Source: Egicoccus halophilus (lineage in GTDB: Bacteria; Actinomycetota; Nitriliruptoria; Nitriliruptorales; Nitriliruptoraceae). Taken from it: DNA of 64,000 nucleotides. The position numbers and the translations under genes are program-made. The DNA lies in the NCBI RefSeq assembly GCF_004300825.1, contig NZ_CP036250.1, forward strand, positions 1,736,001 through 1,800,000, in the 5' to 3' direction. The first letter of the stretch is position 1. Every line of letters starts with the position of its first letter. The notes under the pieces were generated by a model, which made no database searches, was not told where the DNA came from, and saw nothing but the letters and a program-made list of their open reading frames with translations. Below, piece after piece: positions 53,644-61,568 of the stretch.

Positions 53644-53794
53644 GCAGTGTCCTCTTCTGGGCGGGCCGCAGAACCTAGGTGCCGTCCGGATCCGGCGCCC
53701 GGTCCAGGGCCGCCCGCCCGGCCGATGCGCGCACCACGTCCCAGCGGTTCCGAGCGGTGCCGCACGGTCGCGATCCGCCGGGGGCGACCGTCGC

Positions 53795-53800
53795 TAGTCT
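53795..53800 (+). promoter_or_regulatory. TAGTCT -10-like element
   Basis: CGCTAGTCTC lies 33 nt before the proposed TTG start of the GT4 gene and would drive the plus-strand operon to about 60.4 kb. Confidence 0.4.
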
Positions 53801-53832
53801 CGGCGCCTGCTGGGGCCTCCGGAGTCGAAACC

Positions 53833-54900
53833 TTGCGCGAGCGTGACCGTCCATTGGTGCTGCACGTCGTCGAGGCGCTCGGCGGTGGCGTCCAGTCGGC
53901 CTTGATCGACCACCTGCGATCGGTGCCGGAGTTCGACCACGTCGTGCTGGGACCGCCACGTCCGGGACACGCCACCGGCGAGGCGCTCGTGCCGCCGGCC
54001 AAGCGCTGGGTGCCCTGCCCGCGCCGTCTCGACCGGGCCGCGTACGCGCTGCACCGGATCCACCGGCGCCTGCGGCCCGACGTCGTGCACGCCCATTCCT
54101 CGTTCGCGGGGGTATGGGTCCGCGCCTCGGCCATCCCGACCCGACGGATCGTCTACACGCCCCACTGCTACGCCTTCGAGCGGGTCGACCTGTCCCCGCT
54201 GGTGCGACGGACCGTCCACGGCGTCGAGCGGGCGTTGGCCCCCCGCACCGGGGTCGTCGCCGCGGTCAGTCCACGTGAGGCCGAACTGGCCTCCGACCTG
54301 AGCAACGGCGCGGCCAGGATCGTGTACGTGCCCAACGTCGCGCGGGTCGCCGACGTGTCTCCCGCGGAACCCGTCGAGCGCACCGTGCTCGGCATCGGCC
54401 GGTTCTCGGCGCAGAAGGACCCGTACTTCTTCGCGGACGTGGCCGGACGCCTGCGCGACGAGGGGTGGCGGTTCACCTGGATCGGGGACGGGCCCGACGC
54501 CTACCGGTCCGTGCTCGAGGCCAACGGCGTCGCCCTGCCGGGCTGGCGTACCCGGGAGCAGGTCCTGGACACCCTGGCCTCCTCGGCGGTCTACCTGCAC
54601 ACCGCCGCGTGGGAAGGGGCCCCGGTCACGCTGCTCGAGGCGGCGGCGTTGGGACGCCCGATCGTCGGCCGACGCATCCCGGCACTGGCCTCGCTCGGCG
54701 TCGAGGGGCTCGGGGACACCCCGGCGGAGGTCGCCGACTCGATCCGGGCGCTCGGAGATCCCGACGCGCTGCGTGCGGCGAGTGACGCCTCGCGCCAGCT
54801 CGACGCCCGCCACTCCGGCGAGGCGCAGCGCCGCGGACTGCTCGAGGCGTACGCCGCCGTGCTCGGTACCGCTCCGGACGCGGAGGTCCGCGTGCCATGA
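53833..54900 (+). CDS. GT4-family glycosyltransferase
   Basis: 355 residues from TTG 53833, with GGAG 8 nt upstream; no ATG or GTG is as well placed. LVLHVVEALGGGVQSALIDHL and VVHAHSSFAGVWVRASAIPTRRIVYTPHCYAFE form the N-terminal half; IGRFSAQKDPYFFADVAGRL, WIGDGPDAY and TAAWEGAPVTLLEAAALGRPIVGRRIPAL the donor half. First gene of a plus-strand polysaccharide operon. Its stop is overlapped by the Alg14/Alg13-type gene. Confidence 0.84.
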   Translation: MRERDRPLVLHVVEALGGGVQSALIDHLRSVPEFDHVVLGPPRPGHATGEALVPPAKRWVPCPRRLDRAAYALHRIHRRLRPDVVHAHSSFAGVWVRASAIPTRRIVYTPHCYAFERVDLSPLVRRTVHGVERALAPRTGVVAAVSPREAELASDLSNGAARIVYVPNVARVADVSPAEPVERTVLGIGRFSAQKDPYFFADVAGRLRDEGWRFTWIGDGPDAYRSVLEANGVALPGWRTREQVLDTLASSAVYLHTAAWEGAPVTLLEAAALGRPIVGRRIPALASLGVEGLGDTPAEVADSIRALGDPDALRAASDASRQLDARHSGEAQRRGLLEAYAAVLGTAPDAEVRVP

Positions 54901-55835
54901 CGACCATCCTCGCGGTCGCCAACCTCGGCGGCCACCTGCGGCAGCTGCTCGAGTTGCTGCCCCGGCTCGACGTCCAGGGCGACGTGCTGTGGATGACCAA
55001 CGACGGCGAGCAGAGTCGCTCGCTGCTGGCCGACCAGACCGTCTGCTACCTGCCCTATCCACGGGCGGGCAGCATCGGGGACGCGGTCAGCAACGCGCGC
55101 ATCGCCGCGCGGGCCCTGCGGGGCCGGTCGGTCGATGTCGCCGTGTCCACCGGGTCGAGCCTGGCGGTGTCGGTGCTGCCGCTGGCCGCGGCACGGGGGG
55201 CCGAGGTCCACTACATCGAGTCGGCGACCCGCACCGCCGGTCCGTCGCGGGCGGGACAGCTCCTGCAACGGCTGCCCGCCGTCCACCTCTACACCCAGAG
55301 CACCGACTGGGCGGACCACCGCTGGCGCTACGTCGGCGACGTGTTCGACGGCTTCACCCTGCGGCCGCGGGCCACCGGGGGGATCCGCCGGGTCGTGGTC
55401 ACCCTGGGCACGTCGACCTTCGGCGGGTTCCGGCGGCTGTGCGAGCGGCTGCTCACGATCCTGCCCGCCGACGTCGAGGTGCTGTGGCAGACCGGCACCA
55501 CCGACGTGACGGGCCTGCCGATCGAACCGACCGTCGAGCTGCCCGCAACCGCACTCGAGGCCGCGATCGTCGCCGCCGACGTGGTGGTCTCGCACGCCGG
55601 CACCGGCTCGGCGCTCACGGCGCTGGCCAACGGCAAGGCTCCGGTGCTGGTACCACGGGACCCGCTGCACGGTGAGCACGTCGACGGTCACCAGTTCGAG
55701 ATCGCCGAGCGGCTCGCGGCCGCTGGTCTGGGGATCGTCCGGAGGGTCGAGGAACTGACCCTGGACACCCTGACCGAGGCGGCGTCGTTCGAGGCGGTCC
55801 GCCTCGGGGACACCCGCCCATTCCCGTTGACCTGA
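54897..55835 (+). CDS. Fused Alg14-Alg13-type glycosyltransferase (EpsD-EpsE/PssD-PssE-like)
   Basis: 312 residues. The N-terminal half (TTILAVANLGGHLRQLLELL, then VSTGSSLAVSVLPLAAARGAEVHYIESATR) resembles Alg14/PssD, the membrane-recruiting half. The C-terminal half (RRVVVTLGTSTFGGFRRL, VVSHAGTGSALTALANGKAPVLVPR) resembles Alg13/PssE, the catalytic half. In most bacteria these are separate genes; here one frame covers both. It would add a second sugar to an undecaprenyl-PP-linked sugar. ATGA overlap with the GT4 gene. Confidence 0.82.
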   Translation: MTTILAVANLGGHLRQLLELLPRLDVQGDVLWMTNDGEQSRSLLADQTVCYLPYPRAGSIGDAVSNARIAARALRGRSVDVAVSTGSSLAVSVLPLAAARGAEVHYIESATRTAGPSRAGQLLQRLPAVHLYTQSTDWADHRWRYVGDVFDGFTLRPRATGGIRRVVVTLGTSTFGGFRRLCERLLTILPADVEVLWQTGTTDVTGLPIEPTVELPATALEAAIVAADVVVSHAGTGSALTALANGKAPVLVPRDPLHGEHVDGHQFEIAERLAAAGLGIVRRVEELTLDTLTEAASFEAVRLGDTRPFPLT

Positions 55836-55902
55836 CCGCCGCCGTGGGTCACCCTGCCAACGCCACGTCCGACGCCCCTTCCCAGTCCTGGTCGTCCCCT
55901 CG

Positions 55903-56613
55903 ATGAGCACGTCGCTGACCGTCCTGCGCGCCGCCGCGTCTCCCCGCCGGCGGGTGTCGGCGCGCCTGCTGCGCCGGTTGCTGCTGGCGGTGGCGCTGCT
56001 CTGTCTGGTGATGGCCTTCGTGACGGCCGAGGTGCGCTACCAGGCGTCGGCGGACCTGCTCTTCGTCCACGACGAGCTCGAGCTGTCGAGCACGGCCACG
56101 GTGACGGCCGATGGCGAGGGGGTCCCGGCCGTCGAACCGCAGTACCAGGGTCGGACGGGGACGGGCTACTACGCCGAACTGCTGCGGGCCAGGACCGAGG
56201 AACCGGGCGTGGCCGCGCGACTGACGGGCGTCCCCGGCAGCGAGGTGACGATCGAGTACCACCGCTGGGACGCGGCCCCGTTGCTCGGGCTCACCGTCCG
56301 CGGGGTCGAGCGCGAGCAGATCGCCCCCGCCCTCGCCGCCACGGTGGCCGGTCTGCGTGGCGACCTGGCCGCGCTCCAGGTCGCGCGGGAGGACGCCGGG
56401 CAGTCGTCGCTGTCGCTGATGGCCCTGCCGGCCGAGGCGCCGCCGCGGCTCGATCCCGAGGGGCTGCTCGAACCGTTCTTCTGGCTCGTCGGTGCGGTGT
56501 TCGCCATCGGGATCTGGATCGGCCTCGACGGTGCCCGCTGGATCGCCGGTCCTGCCGGCGACCGTCGACGCGACGCGCCGGACGCGTCCGACGCGCCGGG
56601 GGCGCATCCATGA
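55903..56613 (+). CDS. Short Wzz-like membrane protein (polysaccharide co-polymerase without kinase)
   Basis: 236 residues with two membrane segments, about 25-45 (LLRRLLLAVALLCLVMAFV) and 190-208 (FFWLVGAVFAIGIWIGL), flanking an extracytoplasmic domain. That is the Wzz topology, with a short loop and no kinase domain. Sequence similarity is weak, so the call rests on topology and position directly before the Wzy/ligase gene (ATGA overlap) and near a second Wzz-like gene. Confidence 0.55.
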   Translation: MSTSLTVLRAAASPRRRVSARLLRRLLLAVALLCLVMAFVTAEVRYQASADLLFVHDELELSSTATVTADGEGVPAVEPQYQGRTGTGYYAELLRARTEEPGVAARLTGVPGSEVTIEYHRWDAAPLLGLTVRGVEREQIAPALAATVAGLRGDLAALQVAREDAGQSSLSLMALPAEAPPRLDPEGLLEPFFWLVGAVFAIGIWIGLDGARWIAGPAGDRRRDAPDASDAPGAHP

Positions 56614-58058
56614 GCCTCGCCATCCGCCCTGGAGAACGTCGTCGGCAGGACGGGCTCGGTCCGGCGACCACGCTGCGGACCGGCCGTGACGTCACCACGC
56701 CGCTGGTCATCGCCTACGTGCTGCTGCTGTTCGTCCTCCCGGCCCGGTTGACGGTGATGGCCATGGGCGGCATCGGCCAGCCGGCGCTGTTGCTGGGCAT
56801 CCTGCTCGCGCTGATGTGGTGCATGGACAAGGTCGTCCCCGGCGGTGACCTGCACCGGGGGCCCAACCCGATCCGCTGGGCGCTGGTGCCCTACGCGGTG
56901 CTGTTGCTGCTCAACCACCTCGTGCTGCAGTTGCGACCCCAGACCGGCCTCGAGGCCAGCTCCTCGACCCGCATCCTCATCATCAACCTGACGATGATCG
57001 GGGTGGCGCTGTTCGTCAGCGACACCCTGCCCGGGCGTCGTCAGCTGCATGCGGTGCTCAAGGCGGTCGTCGTGGGTGCTGCGGCCTGCGCCGTGGTCGG
57101 CCACGTGCAGTTCTTCACCGGATTCGACCTGCCGGCGCTGCTGGACCTCCCGGGGCTCGACTACAGCACCCCGTTCGACGGGGTGTTCTCCCGCAGCGGG
57201 ATGAACCGACCCGCCGGGACCACCCTGCACCCGATCGAGTACGGCGTCGTCCTGGGTGCCGCGCTGCCGCCGGCGTTGCACGTCGCCCTGGCGGCCCCGC
57301 ACCGACGTCGCGTCCGATGGTGGATCGCGGTCGCACTGATCGCCAGCGGGGTGCTGCTGTCGGTATCGCGGTCCGGGGTGCTCGCTGCCGGGGCGGCCCT
57401 GTTGCCACTGCTGCTGCACTGGGACTGGCGCCGTCGCGCCAACACGTTGCTGGTCGCCATGGCCGGCCTGGTCGTGTCCTGGCTGGCCCTTCCCAACCTC
57501 ATCAGCACGTTCCGGTCGCTGTTCGGGACGCTGGAGACCGACCCGAGCGCGCAGGCCCGGCTCGAGCGGTTCCCGATCGCCTTCGAGACGACGATGCAGC
57601 GGCCCTGGCTCGGTCGCGGCCTGGGCACCTACACCGTCGAGGAGGGCACGCTGCTCGACCAGCAGCTCTACCAGAGCGCGATCGAGCTCGGCCTGGTGGG
57701 TCTCGCCCTGACGGTGCTGCTGGTCGGCATCGCGGTCGGCGTCGGCATCGCGATCTTCCTCGACCGGCGACGCACCGCTGCCGATGCCTCGTTGGCGATG
57801 GCCCTGGTCGGCGCGATCGCCGCGTTGGCCGTCTCGAGCGCCACCTACACCGCCTTCTGGTATCGCATCCACCTCAGCCTGCTGTTCCTCGTGATCGGGC
57901 TGCTGGGTGCGCTGTGGACGCTGGTCACCAGCGGCGAGCCGACCACGACCGACGCCGTCGCGGTCGCCGACGTCCCTGCCCCGGGAACCGACGGGGACGA
58001 TGGGCGCGCTGCGGACCGGGCGCACGGTCCACGTCGACACCCGGGGGCTGATCGCTAA
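56610..58058 (+). CDS. O-antigen ligase/Wzy-type polymerase
   Basis: 482 residues, about ten to twelve membrane segments. The hallmark Wzy_C/WaaL region is visible: RFPIAFETTMQRPWLGRGLGTYTVEEGTLLDQQLYQSAIELGLVG, with preceding helix SVSRSGVLAAGAALLPLLLHW. The large periplasmic loop around 160-220 (FTGFDLPALLDL; SRSGMNRPAGTTLHPIEYG) fits. It polymerises or transfers lipid-linked repeat units on the outer face of the membrane. Coupled to the short Wzz-like gene. Confidence 0.85.
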   Translation: MSLAIRPGERRRQDGLGPATTLRTGRDVTTPLVIAYVLLLFVLPARLTVMAMGGIGQPALLLGILLALMWCMDKVVPGGDLHRGPNPIRWALVPYAVLLLLNHLVLQLRPQTGLEASSSTRILIINLTMIGVALFVSDTLPGRRQLHAVLKAVVVGAAACAVVGHVQFFTGFDLPALLDLPGLDYSTPFDGVFSRSGMNRPAGTTLHPIEYGVVLGAALPPALHVALAAPHRRRVRWWIAVALIASGVLLSVSRSGVLAAGAALLPLLLHWDWRRRANTLLVAMAGLVVSWLALPNLISTFRSLFGTLETDPSAQARLERFPIAFETTMQRPWLGRGLGTYTVEEGTLLDQQLYQSAIELGLVGLALTVLLVGIAVGVGIAIFLDRRRTAADASLAMALVGAIAALAVSSATYTAFWYRIHLSLLFLVIGLLGALWTLVTSGEPTTTDAVAVADVPAPGTDGDDGRAADRAHGPRRHPGADR

Positions 58059-58127
58059 GGTGGCGCCGTCGACGACGGCCCCGCACACTTCGCTGGGCCG
58101 TCGTACTGCTGAGTCGAAGGGGACTCG

Positions 58128-59453
58128 TTGGATCCGGTCGAGCTCGTCCGTGTCAGCGTCCGACGCTGGTACGTGACCGTGCCACTGCTCGCGCTCGGCG
58201 TCGTGGCCGCAGTCTTCATCCTCGTCAACGCCGAACGGGTGCACGAGGTGAACGGTTCGGTGCTGCTCGCCGACCGGGCCGTACTGGACGCGGAGGCCGG
58301 CGGGGACTTCGGCGCCGCCCGTGACGAGACCCCGCCCGACGGCGACGTGCCCGAGGGCGACGGGACGGTCGCTGACGCGCTCGACGACGACACGGTCGAC
58401 GACGGCACGGTCGACGGTGCCCTCGAAGGCGAGGACGGCGACGCGGCGGGGGCCGCAGCGAACGAGCAGGACGAGGACGAGGGCATCAGCGCCGGGCTGC
58501 TGGCCGAGATCATCAACCTCGACGGTCGCGCGACGACCAACCCCGACGAGGGCAGCGGTGCCAGCCTGCGTGCCAACGGGGTGTCCAACACGACGTTGCG
58601 CATCGACGTGTTCAGCGACGACCCGGCCGAGGCACAGGCGCTGCTCGAGGAGAAGTACGTCGAGGCGGCGCAGATCATCGGTGAGCAGCGGGTCCTCGAG
58701 CAGGTCGTGTTCCCGCAGGAGGCCTCGCCGTCGAGCGACGGCCGGGGAGCGTTCCAGTCGTCCGCGCTGCTGCGCATCCGGGAACTCGACGTCGGCGGGG
58801 GCGAGCCGATCGCCAGCGGCTATGCGCTGCAGGTCGTGACCGAGCTGATGCTCGCCGCGGAGTCGTACGCCGCCGTCGAGGCCGCCACCGGTGGCGTCGA
58901 GTTCGACTACACCGTGGCGCAGCTCGCGGCCGACCAGGCGCCGCTGCTCGACATCACCGTCGAGGCCCCGTCCGAGGAGGACGCCGAACGCGTCTGGGTC
59001 GCCGTCCGCGACGTCGCCGACGAGCGCCTCGAGCGTCTCCAGCAGGTGCACGGGGTCCCCCAGGAGCAGTGGCTCGGCTTCGCGGAGCTGGTCCGCGACC
59101 CGCCGCAGGAGTTGACGACGTCCGAGGGCCGCCGTCTGGCGATGATCGCCCTCGGGATCTTCGGTCTGCTCGCGCTGGCCGCCGGCCTCGCGGTCGACGG
59201 TGCCGCCCGTCGCCGTGCCCTGGCGGACGCCGACGAGCCGGTCGGGGACGCCGACGAGCCGGTCGGGGATGCCGACGAGCCGGTCGGGGACGTCGACGAG
59301 CCGGTCGGGGACGCCGACGAGCCGGTCGGGGATGCCGACGAGCCGGTCGGGGACGTCGACGAGCCGGTCGACGAGCGCTGGGACGTCGATGATCCCGCCG
59401 TGCGGACGCCGAGCGACGACGGACCGGTGGAGGAGCGGCGCGAGCGTGTCTGA
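58128..59453 (+). CDS. Wzz-like membrane protein with acidic segment and heptapeptide-repeat tail
   Basis: 441 residues from TTG 58128, with AAGGGG 5 nt upstream. Membrane segments at about 16-34 (VTVPLLALGVVAAVFILVN) and 344-361 (MIALGIFGLLALAAGLAV) frame a large extracytoplasmic domain, the Wzz topology. Residues about 60-130 are extremely acidic (Asp/Glu/Gly, for example ALDDDTVDDGTVDGALEGED). The cytoplasmic tail has seven copies of D-A/V-DEPVG (367-415) and no kinase domain. Probably controls chain length with the short Wzz-like protein; the repeat tail may bind a cytoplasmic partner. The next GT2 gene overlaps its 3' end by 8 nt. Confidence 0.65.
   Translation: MDPVELVRVSVRRWYVTVPLLALGVVAAVFILVNAERVHEVNGSVLLADRAVLDAEAGGDFGAARDETPPDGDVPEGDGTVADALDDDTVDDGTVDGALEGEDGDAAGAAANEQDEDEGISAGLLAEIINLDGRATTNPDEGSGASLRANGVSNTTLRIDVFSDDPAEAQALLEEKYVEAAQIIGEQRVLEQVVFPQEASPSSDGRGAFQSSALLRIRELDVGGGEPIASGYALQVVTELMLAAESYAAVEAATGGVEFDYTVAQLAADQAPLLDITVEAPSEEDAERVWVAVRDVADERLERLQQVHGVPQEQWLGFAELVRDPPQELTTSEGRRLAMIALGIFGLLALAAGLAVDGAARRRALADADEPVGDADEPVGDADEPVGDVDEPVGDADEPVGDADEPVGDVDEPVDERWDVDDPAVRTPSDDGPVEERRERV
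59226..59372 (+). repeat. Seven tandem 21-bp repeats with a 63-bp higher-order period
   Basis: Each unit encodes DADEPVG or DVDEPVG (last unit ends D). Units 2-4 and 5-7 repeat the same GAC-GCC, GAT-GCC, GAC-GTC series, so a 63-bp block was itself duplicated. In-frame in the Wzz-like gene. Confidence 0.85.
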
Positions 59454-60357
59454 CGCGACCTCGACGCCTCCGTCCGCCGACCCGGCGGCCGACACCGCCG
59501 ACCGGGCCGCGCCGCCGCGTGTCGACGTGCTGATGATCACCCACCGGCGGCCCGACTACACCCGCCTGGCGTTGCCACGGTTGCTCGAGGCCACCGGACC
59601 ACACGTCAACGTGTGGGTGTGGCACAACGGCGACCACGCCGAGACCCTCGAGGTGGTGCAGGCCCACCGGGACCACCCCCGGCTCGCCCGCTTCCACCAC
59701 AGCCGCGAGAACCTCGGTCTGCGTGCACCGACCAACTGGCTGTGGACCGAGTCGGACGCCCCCTACGTGTCCAAGGTCGACGACGACTGCCTCGTCGACC
59801 ACGCCTTCACCGACCCGATGCTCGCGGCCCACGTCGACGTCCCGCGGCTCGGGGTGGTCGGGGCATGGCGCTTCCTCGACGAGGACTACCGCCGGTTCGC
59901 CTCCCGCCGCAAGATGGTCACGTTGCCCGGCGAACACCAGCTGCTGCGCAACCTGTGGGTGCAGGGGAGCAGCTACGTGATGAAGCGCGAGATCGTCGAG
60001 CGGCTCGGGCCACTGCCCGAGGGGGTGACCTTCCCCCAGTACTGCCGCCGCGCGGCGGCCGCTGGATGGCTCAACGGCTGGCTGTACCCGTTCGTGCGCG
60101 AGCAGCACCTCGACGACCCTCGATTCCGCCTCAGCGCCCTGCGCGACCCGGAGGTCTTCGCCCGGGAGGCGCCGCTGTCGGCCCGCATGGAGGGCGTCCA
60201 CACCGTCGACCAGTGGCGACGGGAGATGACGATCTCGGCGCTGCGCGTGCAACGGGCGCCACTGAACCCGGCGCGCCACGACGGTCTGCCCGGAAAGGTC
60301 ATCCAGGCCCGCAAGCGGGTCCGGCGCCTGCTGCGACGCGCTGGCGTCCCCCTCTGA
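59446..60357 (+). CDS. GT2-like glycosyltransferase
   Basis: 303 residues from GTG 59446, 8 nt inside the Wzz-like gene. VDVLMITHRRPDYTRLALPRLL opens the GT-A fold; VWVWHNGDHAETLEVV and HHSRENLGLRAPTNWLW follow, with metal site KVDDDCLVDHAF. SSYVMKREIVERLGPLPEG continues the usual order. Basic C-terminus (ARKRVRRLLRRAG) may bind the membrane. Last gene of the plus-strand operon that starts at 53833. Convergent with the second beta-helix gene. Confidence 0.78.
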   Translation: MSDATSTPPSADPAADTADRAAPPRVDVLMITHRRPDYTRLALPRLLEATGPHVNVWVWHNGDHAETLEVVQAHRDHPRLARFHHSRENLGLRAPTNWLWTESDAPYVSKVDDDCLVDHAFTDPMLAAHVDVPRLGVVGAWRFLDEDYRRFASRRKMVTLPGEHQLLRNLWVQGSSYVMKREIVERLGPLPEGVTFPQYCRRAAAAGWLNGWLYPFVREQHLDDPRFRLSALRDPEVFAREAPLSARMEGVHTVDQWRREMTISALRVQRAPLNPARHDGLPGKVIQARKRVRRLLRRAGVPL

Positions 60358-60385
60358 GCCCACGGCCGTCCGCGGCGCACCAGGG

Positions 60386-61561
60386 TCACTCGAGCGTCGC
60401 CCCGTCCGTGGTCGTGTTGCCCTCCCAGGTGACCTCCGCGTCGCCGTCGAGTCGGTGGGTGCCGTAGATCGAGGAGTCCGCGACGAACACGTTGTCGCGG
60501 ACGACCACCCGCGTCGCCGGTGGCTGGTCGACGGACTCGACGTACAGCGTGTACGAGCCGCCGGCCAGCAGGTTCCCCTCGACCACGACGTCGTCGATCG
60601 TGCCGAAGATGGCCTGCAGGAACACCGACGAGGTCTGCCGTTGCCACACCGAGATCAGAGTGTTGTTGCGCAGCACCATGTTGCTGCCACCGGTGGTCTG
60701 CAACGGGTCGTTGTGTTCGTCACCGTCGGACTTGCGCAGTCCGTGGACGAAGCTGTCCTCGACCGTGGTGTCGGGCCCGATGCGCATCCCGTCGTCACAG
60801 TTGGTGACCTGCACGCGTCGCGCCGTGAACCGGGCATGGGCGATGCCGCCGATGCAGGTGTCGCCCTGTCCGACGATGGTGGTGTCCTCGACGAGGAGGT
60901 TGCCGCCGCCGGCCTCGGGGTCGACGGCGATACCCCACTCGGCACGGGTCTCGAGCCGTACGTTGCGGATCACGACGTCCTGGGCGGTGACCCGGATGTT
61001 GCCGCGCACGAGCGCGTTCTCGAACACCTGCCCGTCCTGGTCGAGATCGACCCGTCCGTCGATCTCCTCGAGCAGTTCCGCCTCGCGCACGCCGGTGGTC
61101 CGGGGACCGGGGAAGCCGAACGCCTCCGGGTGCAGCAGCGCCACCGGGACCTCGCCCTCGGACGGGAAGTCGGTCGCGGCGCGCACGTGACCGTCGACCT
61201 CGACGAAGTCCCCGGGTCGGTCGTCGGGTGGGTCGGTCGGCGACAGTTCGTCGACGTCGACGGTGTCGTCGAGCGCGAAGGTCGGAGACGGCGGCGCCGG
61301 GTCCGCCGCGTCCTCGGTTCCCCCGTCCGGGTCGTGGTCGGCGGCGGGCCCACCGTCCGTCGGCGTCGGAGGTGCCTCCTGCGCCGACGGCGGAGCGTCA
61401 CCGGCGGGCACCGCGCCGTCCCCGTCGTCGTCGAAGAGGACCAGGAGCAGCGCGACGAACAGGGCCACGGCGACGACGACGAACGGCGCGGCGGCCATGG
61501 CCTGCCGCCGCCGGGTGTCGATGTCGGCGGCGGGGCGGTCGTCGGGGTGCGCGGCGGGCAT
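60386..61561 (-). CDS. Membrane-anchored right-handed beta-helix protein, paralog of the SLH protein
   Basis: 391 residues. A single N-terminal membrane anchor (AAAPFVVVAVALFVALLLVLF, about 22-43) replaces the signal peptide and SLH repeats of the paralog at 50086. After an acidic, Pro-rich linker the beta-helix begins near 145 (HPEAFGFPGPRTTGV) and matches the paralog over about 235 residues (VFENALVRG, VIRNVRLET, GQGDTCIGGIAH, NCDDGMRIGPDTTVE, SSVFLQAIFG). Probably a surface polysaccharide-modifying or -binding protein. It and its paralog bracket the second glycan locus. Confidence 0.82.
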   Translation of the reverse strand: MPAAHPDDRPAADIDTRRRQAMAAAPFVVVAVALFVALLLVLFDDDGDGAVPAGDAPPSAQEAPPTPTDGGPAADHDPDGGTEDAADPAPPSPTFALDDTVDVDELSPTDPPDDRPGDFVEVDGHVRAATDFPSEGEVPVALLHPEAFGFPGPRTTGVREAELLEEIDGRVDLDQDGQVFENALVRGNIRVTAQDVVIRNVRLETRAEWGIAVDPEAGGGNLLVEDTTIVGQGDTCIGGIAHARFTARRVQVTNCDDGMRIGPDTTVEDSFVHGLRKSDGDEHNDPLQTTGGSNMVLRNNTLISVWQRQTSSVFLQAIFGTIDDVVVEGNLLAGGSYTLYVESVDQPPATRVVVRDNVFVADSSIYGTHRLDGDAEVTWEGNTTTDGATLE

Positions 61562-61568
61562 GGAACTC

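Noticed and set aside
59226-59372. CRISPR-like or VNTR array
   Set aside because: Units are directly adjacent with no spacers and keep the reading frame of a membrane protein, so it is a coding tandem repeat.
56169-59540. Minus-strand open frame of about 1120 codons
   Set aside because: Antisense to the Wzz-like and Wzy genes; low-complexity His/Arg/Asp/Gln composition and no domain. The real genes on the plus strand have clear topology, start sites and overlaps.
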